The translations under genes and the position numbers were made by a program. The notes below the pieces were generated by a model. That model was not told where the DNA came from, did no database searches, and was given only the letters and a program-made list of their open reading frames with translations. Shown in pieces: positions 8,224 through 15,190 of a stretch of DNA of 30,088 bases. How positions within the stretch are numbered: the first letter of the stretch is position 1; each line of letters opens with the position of its first letter. Source of the stretch: a virus; IMG/VR virus record IMGVR_UViG_3300007760_000595, positions 1 through 30,088 of that record. One strand, 5' to 3'.

Positions 8224-8767
8224 GCAAGTAATGGAAAGAGATTACAAAACCGGTGTAAAAAAAGATATTACAGTTTTCTCAGGTGTGGAAATTGAACACA
8301 CACCAGCATATGGAAAACAAACATTATTTCTTGCTCGTAATGATTTAACATTTGATCAAATACAAGAATGTGCTGTTATGGTGAATGCTGAAGCAATTTA
8401 TTATGGTGCAAATAGAAGCTATATGCACAGCCAATTCATGCAAGTACCACAAATTATGAAATTTTTAGAACATGGTTATTATGTAACCGTAGATTATCCT
8501 TTTGAATTACACCAACTAGTTAGTCAAAAATTTGCATTGGTTTGGAAACATGAAAAGTTTATTCCATTTTGTTCAATTATAATGCCAGACTCAGAAGAAG
8601 ATACATCATTATATTTTAAAATTGATGACGTTGATTTTAATAAAACAAATCCCGGTGTATGGACAATGAGTATAAAAGACTTTAAAGATAAAGCAGGATT
8701 TACTAAATGGGATGATTATAAAAAAGATGAACCAATAGAGGAGAGTAAAATATGGTCAATGAGATGA
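8222..8767 (+). CDS. Unknown protein in the 7-deazaguanine cluster, 181 aa
   Basis: I do not recognise this family. The protein is soluble and alternates strands and helices. It has an early Glu-His-Thr-Pro-Ala-Tyr segment, a Cys at about residue 58, and an acidic C-terminus. It lies between the DpdA-like and QueD-like genes and overlaps the latter by 16 bases, so a role in precursor synthesis or base handling is a reasonable guess from context only. Two starts are possible: ATG 8222, with a good ribosome site for read-through mRNA, or ATG 8231, which would be nearly leaderless from the consensus promoter covering 8196-8223. Confidence 0.75.
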   Translation: MQVMERDYKTGVKKDITVFSGVEIEHTPAYGKQTLFLARNDLTFDQIQECAVMVNAEAIYYGANRSYMHSQFMQVPQIMKFLEHGYYVTVDYPFELHQLVSQKFALVWKHEKFIPFCSIIMPDSEEDTSLYFKIDDVDFNKTNPGVWTMSIKDFKDKAGFTKWDDYKKDEPIEESKIWSMR

Positions 8768-9243
8768 AAAGCGAAGAATTAAGTATCAGTCAATTAGATG
8801 CAATAAGAGATAATGAATTAAACGAACAAAGAAATCAAGCATTAAAGGAACGAGCAGGTAAGGCATCTAAAATGATTTGGGTAACCTTTCGTAAAGAAGG
8901 TATGCACAAATACCCAGCGGCATTAGAAGATCCAAAGTTAAAAACAGGTGATGAATATGACGTATCATTTTTAGGATATCCGCATAGGCATACATTTCAT
9001 TTTAAAGTTGCAATAGAAGTATTTCATGATGATAGAGATATTGAATTTATACAATTCCAAAGATGGATTTTAAGTTTATATAGTCAAGGCACTTTACAAA
9101 ACGATTTTAAAAGTTGTGAAATGATGTCAGATGATTTATACATTCAAATAACAAAAAAATATCCAGGCAGAAAAATTGAAATAGACGTTTCTGAAGATGG
9201 AGAAAATGGATCACACGCAGTTTATGAAAGAAATAACATTTAA
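8752..9243 (+). CDS. queD: QueD / 6-pyruvoyl-tetrahydropterin synthase-like protein
   Basis: QueD turns dihydroneopterin triphosphate, the FolE product, into 6-carboxy-tetrahydropterin, the substrate of QueE. The 163-aa product shows the fold's landmarks in order: a first His region (Gly-Met-His-Lys-Tyr-Pro), a His-Arg-His zinc-ligand pair followed by Thr-Phe-His-Phe-Lys-Val, then Ile-Glu-Phe-Ile-Gln-Phe (like QueD's Val-Met-Asp-Phe), then Ser-Cys-Glu, and a final Val-Ser-Glu strand ending in Ala-Val-Tyr. The catalytic Cys normally four residues before the His-x-His pair is not there, so the chemistry may differ. A GAGGAG site precedes the ATG. The first 40 residues are a family-external extension. 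Confidence 0.6.
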   Translation: MVNEMKSEELSISQLDAIRDNELNEQRNQALKERAGKASKMIWVTFRKEGMHKYPAALEDPKLKTGDEYDVSFLGYPHRHTFHFKVAIEVFHDDRDIEFIQFQRWILSLYSQGTLQNDFKSCEMMSDDLYIQITKKYPGRKIEIDVSEDGENGSHAVYERNNI

Positions 9244-9544
9244 AGAAAAAAGAGCAACAACAAGAATGGGTTATCTACCAATAGGTGGAGGAGGCTTAAA
9301 TGCATCTTATACATTTGTAGATGCCGTTGCAAATATCTGTGCCACTGCAGGTAACCTAGGTATGATATATGGCAAAGATTTTATTTGGGCATATCATGGA
9401 TATGACGCCGATAATGACGATTGTATTACACTAATGGTTAAAGAAGAAAAGTATGAAACTTTTTTACATTTAGCACTTAAAAATGATCACAAAATTAAGC
9501 ATACCCAAAATGGTGATGCTATACTAGTTAAGTCATCTAAATAA
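9197..9544 (+). CDS. Hypothetical protein, 115 aa, overlapping the QueD-like gene
   Basis: The family is not recognised. A Gly-Gly-Gly-Gly run near residue 35 follows a basic N-terminus, and the rest is a mixed alpha/beta domain with an acidic Asp-Ala-Asp-Asn-Asp-Asp patch at about residues 70-75. The first ATG (9197) overlaps the QueD-like gene by 47 bases; a second in-frame ATG at 9224 would cut the overlap to 20 bases. Neither has a good ribosome site, so coupling to the upstream gene is likely. It ends the 7-deazaguanine cluster, and its stop is embedded in the late-type box of the next gene. Confidence 0.7.
   Translation: MEKMDHTQFMKEITFKEKRATTRMGYLPIGGGGLNASYTFVDAVANICATAGNLGMIYGKDFIWAYHGYDADNDDCITLMVKEEKYETFLHLALKNDHKIKHTQNGDAILVKSSK
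9536..9543 (+). promoter_or_regulatory. Late-type promoter box TCTAAATA
   Basis: The same octamer as at 4923. It overlaps the end of the upstream gene and ends 6 nt before the ATG at 9550. No Shine-Dalgarno sequence is present. Confidence 0.55.
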
Positions 9545-9549
9545 CATGA

Positions 9550-10707
9550 ATGTCACGCAAACTACTAGACAAAAATTTCTGTGTATTACCTTGGACAGGT
9601 TTTCAATTAGAACCTAACGGTATAGTAAAAAACTGCATCATTGCTGAAGATACTATTGGCAATATACATCAAAATAGCATAGAAAACATTCTTCAATCAA
9701 AAAAGAATCTTGAGATTAAAACTCAAATGCTAAACAAAGAATTTCCAAGTAATTGTAAAGGTTGCTATTTTCAAGAAGAAAATCGAGCAAAAAGTTTTGA
9801 AAGTATTAGTAGTCGACTATATTATGCAAAAGAATTAGGTCCGCACATTAGCAATAACTTATTAGATGATAAAAATAACTTTGATTTAAGTCATGTAGAT
9901 CTTAGATGGAACAATAAATGCAATCAAGCCTGTGTTTATTGTAACTCTGATTACAGTAGTAAATGGGCACAAGAATTAAACATTAAACAAAAATTTGAAA
10001 AGAAAAATGTTGAAAAAGTAAAACAATATGTCTTTAAAAATATTAAAAAATTAAAAAACATTTATCTTGCTGGAGGTGAACCTTTGCTTATGAACGATAA
10101 TAAGGAGTTTCTAGAATTATTATTAAAACAAAATCCTGATATCCATTTAAGAGTAAACACAAATTTAAGTTCTACAGGAACAGGAGTGTTTCAATTGTTA
10201 TGTCAGTTTAAAAATGTTCATTGGACTATAAGCATAGAATCCATAGAAGAAGAATATGAATATATTAGATACCATAGTTCCTGGAATACTTTTTTAAAAA
10301 ATTTACAACACATACAAACACTTAATCATAGAATTAGTTTTAATATGTTACATTTTATTCTAAACTATAAAAGCATTTTTAATTGCGTTGACTATTTAAA
10401 ATCGTTAGGCTTTCACAACAATAATTTTATAATTGGACCACTGTATGGACCTTTATTTTTGAACATTAAACATTTACCACAAAAAATATTAAATGAAGTT
10501 ATTAATATTCTTAAAACCAAAATTAACGAAAAACCAGGATTTTACCTACAAAATAGTTTGGAAAATATACTGAAGTATTTGACTGAACCCAATTTTTATG
10601 CTAATATAGAACTAGTACGTAGTAGAATAAAAAAAATGGATGAGAGACGAAATTTAAATAGTAGGAAAATATTTCCAAAATTATATAAGGAAATGTTTAA
10701 TGAGTAA
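9550..10707 (+). CDS. N-terminal-twitch radical SAM protein 1
   Basis: The 385-aa protein has two iron-sulfur modules. The N-terminal twitch/SPASM-like half carries Cys11, Cys29, Cys69 and Cys72 in the usual order (Cys...Pro-x-Gly...Cys...Cys-x2-Cys). The radical SAM core then has Cys124-x3-Cys128-x2-Cys131 for the [4Fe-4S]-SAM cluster and Gly-Gly-Glu-Pro at 175-178. In most SPASM proteins the auxiliary module is C-terminal; the N-terminal order is a known subfamily seen in marine phages and bacteria. The substrate is unknown. The gene has a late-type box and no ribosome site, and its end overlaps the CDGSH-like mini-gene by 8 bases. Confidence 0.88.
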   Translation: MSRKLLDKNFCVLPWTGFQLEPNGIVKNCIIAEDTIGNIHQNSIENILQSKKNLEIKTQMLNKEFPSNCKGCYFQEENRAKSFESISSRLYYAKELGPHISNNLLDDKNNFDLSHVDLRWNNKCNQACVYCNSDYSSKWAQELNIKQKFEKKNVEKVKQYVFKNIKKLKNIYLAGGEPLLMNDNKEFLELLLKQNPDIHLRVNTNLSSTGTGVFQLLCQFKNVHWTISIESIEEEYEYIRYHSSWNTFLKNLQHIQTLNHRISFNMLHFILNYKSIFNCVDYLKSLGFHNNNFIIGPLYGPLFLNIKHLPQKILNEVINILKTKINEKPGFYLQNSLENILKYLTEPNFYANIELVRSRIKKMDERRNLNSRKIFPKLYKEMFNE

Positions 10708-10867
10708 ATGTAATTGTGGAAGATCACCTACAGGACTTTGTGTTGGTTGGCATTCTTTAACTGAAGAAAAATATAAAGAAAAGAAAAAGAAATATGAAAA
10801 AATGGAAGAAGAAAAAAAGAAAAAGAATCCCTTTCATGCAAGAGCAATTGATGGGTTTGGAGAGTAA
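10700..10867 (+). CDS. CDGSH-like Cys/His mini-protein, 55 aa
   Basis: This short gene starts at ATG 10700, overlapping the radical SAM gene by 8 bases, and its stop abuts the glycosyltransferase ATG. The N-terminus reads Cys4-Asn-Cys6-Gly-Arg-Ser9, then Cys14-Val-Gly16-Trp-His18. This copies the CDGSH iron-sulfur pattern (Cys-x-Cys-x2-Ser-x5-Cys-x-Gly-x-His) with one residue fewer between Ser and the third Cys, and without the Pro and Asp. The remaining 37 residues are a very basic and acidic helix rich in Lys and Glu. It could bind a [2Fe-2S] cluster or zinc. The adjoining radical SAM gene makes an Fe-S role attractive but unproven. Confidence 0.75.
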   Translation: MSKCNCGRSPTGLCVGWHSLTEEKYKEKKKKYEKMEEEKKKKNPFHARAIDGFGE

Positions 10868-12040
10868 ATGAAAATATTTTACATGGGCCTAGAGCCATAC
10901 GAAGGCAGATATACATTACAATTAACTGATTGGACTGAACGGGCTTTCAAAAATAGAGGTATCGATTATGTTATAGTACCTGGTACTACTATCGATGATT
11001 CCAAAGCAATTGTAACAGGACAAGTATTAGATGCACATGGACGTTCATATTTTGGTATGAGTCAAATGATGAATTTAGTACAAATGATGAAAGCTGGTGA
11101 AATTACATCAAATGATATTATATTTTTTGAAGATATGTTTCAACCAGGTATAGAATCGTTACCATACATTATGAATCAATCACCAGCAGAATTTAGACCA
11201 AAAGTTTGGATAAGATGTTTAGCACAATCAATTGATCCTGATGATTTTATACACGTATGGGATATGAGCAAATGGATGAGCTTATATGAAGCGATGTGCA
11301 ATGAATTTGTAACAGGTGTATTAGCAACTAATGAAGAAATGGTTGCACATATGAAAATTGCAAATTGGAAAGCACCAATTTATAACATATCAGGATTAAG
11401 TTTTGGCAAAGAAGAAGTACAAAATAGAGTAAAAGATATTAAACCTTTTGAAGAACGAACAATGCGAGTTGTTTTTGGTGCAAGATGGGATCAAGAAAAA
11501 CAACCAGGTTTCTTTATGGATATGATTGACCATTGGCAACAAAATAAAAAATTGCCTCCAGTTGAATTTTGTATCTGCGTAGGTGGACCTTTAAGAAGTA
11601 ATAACAAAGTATATGTAGACAGGGCAAGACGAATGGAAAAAGAAGGCACACTTACAATATATGAAAATTTAAAAAAGAATCAATATTACAACATACTTGC
11701 AGATTCAAGAGTATTATTTAATTGTGCGTTACAAGATTGGACATCCAATACTGTATCAGAAGCAGATTCATTAGGTTGTAATGTACTATTTCCAGCATAC
11801 AGAACATTTCCTGAAGTTTTTGCAAACGACGAAACAAGAATGTATGTTCCGTGGAGTGGCAGAGATGCAATGGAAAAACTAAAAGTATTATTAATGAAAC
11901 CATCCCCTAGTATGGGTCAAATATCTGATTGGACTGACGGTACAATAGACAGAATGATTGACATTATGACAGGCACGGGAGAACAATGGAGAAGAGATGG
12001 AAAACACTACAGAACACCAGTTTCCGAATCTAAATATTAA
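10868..12040 (+). CDS. Glycosyltransferase, GT-B fold, GT4-like
   Basis: The 390-aa protein resembles GT-B glycosyltransferases. The N-terminal half contains alternating strands and a Phe-Phe-Glu-Asp-Met-Phe segment. The C-terminal half has a strand-Gly-Gly-Pro element (about residue 239) and a donor-site helix with Glu near residue 298 (Val-Ser-Glu-Ala-Asp-Ser-Leu-Gly), matching the Glu-x-x-Ser/Gly-x-Gly region that binds nucleotide sugars. It follows the CDGSH-like gene directly and overlaps galE by 44 bases, so a sugar supplied by the epimerase is its probable donor. The acceptor could be phage DNA, a virion protein or host surface. Confidence 0.65.
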   Translation: MKIFYMGLEPYEGRYTLQLTDWTERAFKNRGIDYVIVPGTTIDDSKAIVTGQVLDAHGRSYFGMSQMMNLVQMMKAGEITSNDIIFFEDMFQPGIESLPYIMNQSPAEFRPKVWIRCLAQSIDPDDFIHVWDMSKWMSLYEAMCNEFVTGVLATNEEMVAHMKIANWKAPIYNISGLSFGKEEVQNRVKDIKPFEERTMRVVFGARWDQEKQPGFFMDMIDHWQQNKKLPPVEFCICVGGPLRSNNKVYVDRARRMEKEGTLTIYENLKKNQYYNILADSRVLFNCALQDWTSNTVSEADSLGCNVLFPAYRTFPEVFANDETRMYVPWSGRDAMEKLKVLLMKPSPSMGQISDWTDGTIDRMIDIMTGTGEQWRRDGKHYRTPVSESKY

Positions 12041-13031
12041 ACCAATTGGATCCTGTGTATTAGTAACAGGAGGAGCTGGATATATTGGCTCACACACCTG
12101 TAAAATATTAAAGAAAAATGGATTCACTCCAATAACTATTGATAGACATATTGAAAGGTTTGGTCATGCAACATTTGGCCCACATTTTCAAGTTGACCTA
12201 CCTAAAAATCAAAGTTATCTAAACGAAATAATTAAAAGATACGATATACAATCTTGCATACACTTTGCTGGTAGTGCCTCAGTTGGTGAATCTGTAAAAG
12301 ATCCAAGCAAGTATTATAAAAATAATGTAATAACTACAATGGCTCTGCTTGATCAATTAGTACAAAATAATATTAAAACATTTATATTTTCATCAAGTGC
12401 GGCTGTATATGGCGATCCCGGAAATCGAAAATGTAGAGAAGATCGCGGACCAAATCCAATTAACCCATATGGTGTTACAAAATTAATAGTAGAAAGAATG
12501 CTTATGGATTATAAAACAGCATATGGCATTTCATCGGTAAGTTTAAGATATTTTAATGCCGCAGGTGCTGATCCAGAGGAAGAAATTGGAGAATCAAGAA
12601 CCAAAGAAACTCATTTAATTCCATTGGCCATTAACGCATCAAGACAATTAAAAACATTTTATATAAATGGCGATAAATTTCCTACAGAAGATGGAACGTG
12701 TGTAAGAGATTATGTTCATGTTATGGACCTAGCCGACGCACACATTAAGGCTTTAAATTATGCAAATAAAAATTCAGTATGTGAACAAATTAATTTAGGA
12801 TCAGGTATACCTATTTCTAACAAACAATTATTAGACATCATACAAAAACATACCGGTAAAATGGACATAATTGTAAGAGATGGTAGACAAGGAGATCCGG
12901 CATATCTTGTAGCTGATATTTTCAAAGCTAAAAAAATATTAAATTGGTCTCCTACACAAAGTTCTATTGACAATATAGTGGCAACTGCTGTAAAATGGTA
13001 TAATAAAATACATAAAAAAGAAATACAATAA
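11997..13031 (+). CDS. galE: UDP-glucose 4-epimerase
   Basis: GalE interconverts UDP-glucose and UDP-galactose using NAD. The NAD loop Gly-Gly-Ala-Gly-Tyr-Ile-Gly is at residues 25-31, the catalytic Ser lies in Ser-Ser-Ser-Ala-Ala-Val-Tyr (132-138), and Tyr158-x3-Lys162 is intact, followed by Arg-Tyr-Phe-Asn. Length is near the usual 340. The family normally begins a few residues before the first strand, so the ATG at 11997 adds about 17 residues and overlaps the upstream gene by 44 bases. No other ATG, GTG or TTG is available downstream in frame before the fold; an ATT at 12045 would fit a late box at 12029-12036. The stop overlaps the folE ATG (TAATG). Confidence 0.93.
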   Translation: MENTTEHQFPNLNIKPIGSCVLVTGGAGYIGSHTCKILKKNGFTPITIDRHIERFGHATFGPHFQVDLPKNQSYLNEIIKRYDIQSCIHFAGSASVGESVKDPSKYYKNNVITTMALLDQLVQNNIKTFIFSSSAAVYGDPGNRKCREDRGPNPINPYGVTKLIVERMLMDYKTAYGISSVSLRYFNAAGADPEEEIGESRTKETHLIPLAINASRQLKTFYINGDKFPTEDGTCVRDYVHVMDLADAHIKALNYANKNSVCEQINLGSGIPISNKQLLDIIQKHTGKMDIIVRDGRQGDPAYLVADIFKAKKILNWSPTQSSIDNIVATAVKWYNKIHKKEIQ

Positions 13032-13744
13032 TGGATGATACATTAAAAGATAGTTGGGATAATACACATGATCCAATTAGCAAACAAATAAAACAAAGAA
13101 TTAAAAAAGCAGGAAAAAGATTTCACTGTAATGATAATATTTCTGAATACATTGAAGATGGTGATTTAGAACAATTACAAGCAGAAGTACAAGAAAAATT
13201 ACAAGGTGTATTAGAAAGTCTTGTAATTGATACAGAAAACGATCACAATACACAGGAAACTGCAAAACGTGTCGCTAAAATGTATGTACAAGAAACATTT
13301 GGTGGCAGATATAAACCGTTTCCGAGAGTTACAAGTTTTCCTAATGTGGGTTACAAGAGTATGTACACTAGTGGTCCAATTAGTATTAAGTCAACGTGTG
13401 CTCACCATTTACAAAATATTGTAGGTAATGCTTGGGTAGGTATTATTCCAACTGGCAAAGTTATTGGTTTGAGTAAGTTTAACAGAATTATACATCACAT
13501 TGTAGAAAGACCACAGATACAAGAAGAAATGACAACACAAATTGCTGATGCATTAAAAGAATACGCACACACAACTCATATTGCAGTAGTAGTTAAAGCA
13601 GAACATCATTGTATGACACACAGAGGCGTAAGAGAACAGGAATCTGATATGACAACTGCAATTATGTTAGGTGCATTTAAAGATGACCCAGCAACTAGAG
13701 ATGAATTTTATAAAATTTGCATGAGCATGAAGGGCCATGCATAA
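13031..13744 (+). CDS. folE: GTP cyclohydrolase I (FolE)
   Basis: FolE makes dihydroneopterin triphosphate from GTP, the first step of both folate and 7-deazaguanine synthesis. Zinc ligands are Cys123, His126 and Cys194; the spacing of 71 residues between the two Cys equals that of the E. coli enzyme (Cys110, Cys181). The Cys-Ala-His-His and Cys-Met-Thr-His-Arg-Gly-Val motifs and the Gly-Leu-Ser-Lys-Phe segment are all present. The 237-aa length includes a phage-specific basic N-terminal tail of about 30 residues. It starts on the galE stop and ends on the next ATG, so it is part of a tightly overlapping operon that also ends in GMP reductase. In this genome its product most likely feeds the QueD-like and QueE enzymes. 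Confidence 0.96.
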   Translation: MDDTLKDSWDNTHDPISKQIKQRIKKAGKRFHCNDNISEYIEDGDLEQLQAEVQEKLQGVLESLVIDTENDHNTQETAKRVAKMYVQETFGGRYKPFPRVTSFPNVGYKSMYTSGPISIKSTCAHHLQNIVGNAWVGIIPTGKVIGLSKFNRIIHHIVERPQIQEEMTTQIADALKEYAHTTHIAVVVKAEHHCMTHRGVREQESDMTTAIMLGAFKDDPATRDEFYKICMSMKGHA

Positions 13745-14403
13745 TGAATAATGAACTTCGAAAGAGGTCATTTATAGAGTTAGACGTAGAAATCGATTTC
13801 GAAAAACTTTTACAAGAGTATCATATCATAGACAAGAAGTATGCTTTCCACAATTACAATACAAATTACTGGGCAGTAAGAAAAAAATATGCTAAAAGTT
13901 GGTCTGGTGTATGCCTGACAAGTTCTGATGGAAGTCTATACACTGATCTACATGAAAATAGACGAGATATTCCTTTTATAGATACAGAAATAAAAAAACA
14001 TTGTCCATACATTTACAAATTAATAAAAGATCTAGGCGGCGACAAATGTAGTGCAAGAATCATGAGGATTTCCCCAAAAGAATCTTTAGTATGGCATAGC
14101 CACGTGCAAGAGCACGGACAAGAAGAGAATCAACTTACAGTGCAAATACCTATAATAGTACCAAAACAATTTGAATATTGTGTGGTTAACAAGAACGAAT
14201 TTAAATGGTACAAAAGATTTTTTAGACCTTCATGGTTTAAAAATGCCGAATGCAAAAGACTTGAGACGGGTAAAGCATATATTTTCAATTCCTATCATTA
14301 CCATAATGTATATAATCATAGCAACGAATATAGAATAACGTTAATGTTATATCTTGACTTACGAAACCCAACAGTTTATAATTTGGTACAAAGAAGTTTA
14401 TGA
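13744..14403 (+). CDS. Putative 2OG-Fe(II) oxygenase, Asp/Asn beta-hydroxylase-like
   Basis: The 219-aa product looks like the double-stranded beta-helix of aspartyl/asparaginyl beta-hydroxylases. Trp117-His118-Ser-His120 followed by Glu-Asn-Gln-Leu gives the first metal-ligand region, and Tyr-His185-Tyr-His187-Asn-Val-Tyr-Asn-His192 with Arg197 gives the distal His and the 2-oxoglutarate-binding Arg, then a Leu-Tyr-Leu-Asp-Leu strand. The ATG at 13744 shares its A with the folE stop and fits better than an earlier ATG at 13717 lying inside folE. The substrate is unknown; hydroxylation of a protein or of a modified base are both possible. Confidence 0.6.
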   Translation: MNNELRKRSFIELDVEIDFEKLLQEYHIIDKKYAFHNYNTNYWAVRKKYAKSWSGVCLTSSDGSLYTDLHENRRDIPFIDTEIKKHCPYIYKLIKDLGGDKCSARIMRISPKESLVWHSHVQEHGQEENQLTVQIPIIVPKQFEYCVVNKNEFKWYKRFFRPSWFKNAECKRLETGKAYIFNSYHYHNVYNHSNEYRITLMLYLDLRNPTVYNLVQRSL

Positions 14404-14606
14404 AAAAAGGAAAAAAATTAACATTTAAGAAAAAAGTATGGAAAATTTTAGATGGAACTTATAAAAGACCTATAGATCAAGAAGACGTTGATAGACTAGT
14501 AGCGGCAGTACAACAAGAAATAATGTTAGATACTAGAGATGTGGAAACGATGGACGCAATTAATGATGGTAAAATAGACTGGAGCGGAAATGCCACCAAA
14601 AAGTAA
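14400..14606 (+). CDS. Small hypothetical protein, 68 aa
   Basis: This basic-to-acidic small soluble protein has a Lys-rich first 15 residues and an Asp-rich helix around residues 25-50. It starts in ATGA overlapping the oxygenase stop and ends inside the next gene by 17 bases, a sign of translational coupling in the folE to guaC operon. No domain is recognised. Confidence 0.65.
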   Translation: MKKGKKLTFKKKVWKILDGTYKRPIDQEDVDRLVAAVQQEIMLDTRDVETMDAINDGKIDWSGNATKK

Positions 14607-14943
14607 AAAAGAATTATTAAAAGATTTAAAAAATGTACAAGAAAATACTAAAGTAATGGATCAATACGATCAAGCACAAGATTTAGATGGAGGTATGAGT
14701 AGTTGGACTTATAATATGGGAGAATTAAACACAGGTACAACTGTAACCACGGCAAGCGTAGGTTCATTAGATGATGGACTTGATGTAAAATTTGACGTAA
14801 GTGATGGTTTATATCAACCAAGTTTTGACTTTGATGATGAAAAATTAAGAAAAAAATATCCAGCATTACAAGATGCTCATGAACATTACCAAAATATAAA
14901 ACAAATGTGCGAAACTAGAGAACGAGAAGAAGATGGAAATTAA
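14590..14943 (+). CDS. Hypothetical protein, 117 aa
   Basis: The protein has a Lys-rich N-terminal helix, a central Gly/Thr/Ser-rich stretch (about residues 35-65) that is probably flexible, and a C-terminal segment Leu-Arg-Lys-Lys-Tyr-Pro-Ala-Leu followed by a charged helix. It overlaps its neighbours at both ends, by 17 and 11 bases. I do not recognise the family. Conservation of overlap and codon use support a genuine gene. Confidence 0.65.
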   Translation: MPPKSKKELLKDLKNVQENTKVMDQYDQAQDLDGGMSSWTYNMGELNTGTTVTTASVGSLDDGLDVKFDVSDGLYQPSFDFDDEKLRKKYPALQDAHEHYQNIKQMCETREREEDGN

Positions 14944-15190
14944 AGATTTATTAGAAGATGTTAAAGCATATCGTAATACAATGGTTGCTAGAAATTTCCC
15001 ACATCAAGAAATTACAAACCTTATTATAAAATGGGATCAAAAACTTCTAGAAGATACACCCGAATACAAACAACGTAAAGAAAGAGAAGCAAAGGAAAAA
15101 CAGTTAGAAGAATTTAAAAAAAGAGAACAAGAAGAACAAGAAAATTTAGAAAAAATAGCCAAAGAAGCAAGAGAGGAAGATGCGTCTTAA
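14933..15190 (+). CDS. Small charged coiled-coil protein, 85 aa
   Basis: Residues 40-83 are almost entirely Lys, Glu, Gln and Arg with heptad-spaced Leu/Ile, so a long coiled coil is expected. The first 40 residues look like a compact helical domain. It overlaps the previous gene by 11 bases and the GMP reductase gene by 11 bases. Its function is unknown. Confidence 0.65.
   Translation: MEIKDLLEDVKAYRNTMVARNFPHQEITNLIIKWDQKLLEDTPEYKQRKEREAKEKQLEEFKKREQEEQENLEKIAKEAREEDAS

Noticed and set aside
13717-13743. ATG 13717 as start of the oxygenase-like gene
   Set aside because: It lies inside the conserved end of folE; ATG 13744 overlaps the folE stop as in other coupled pairs.
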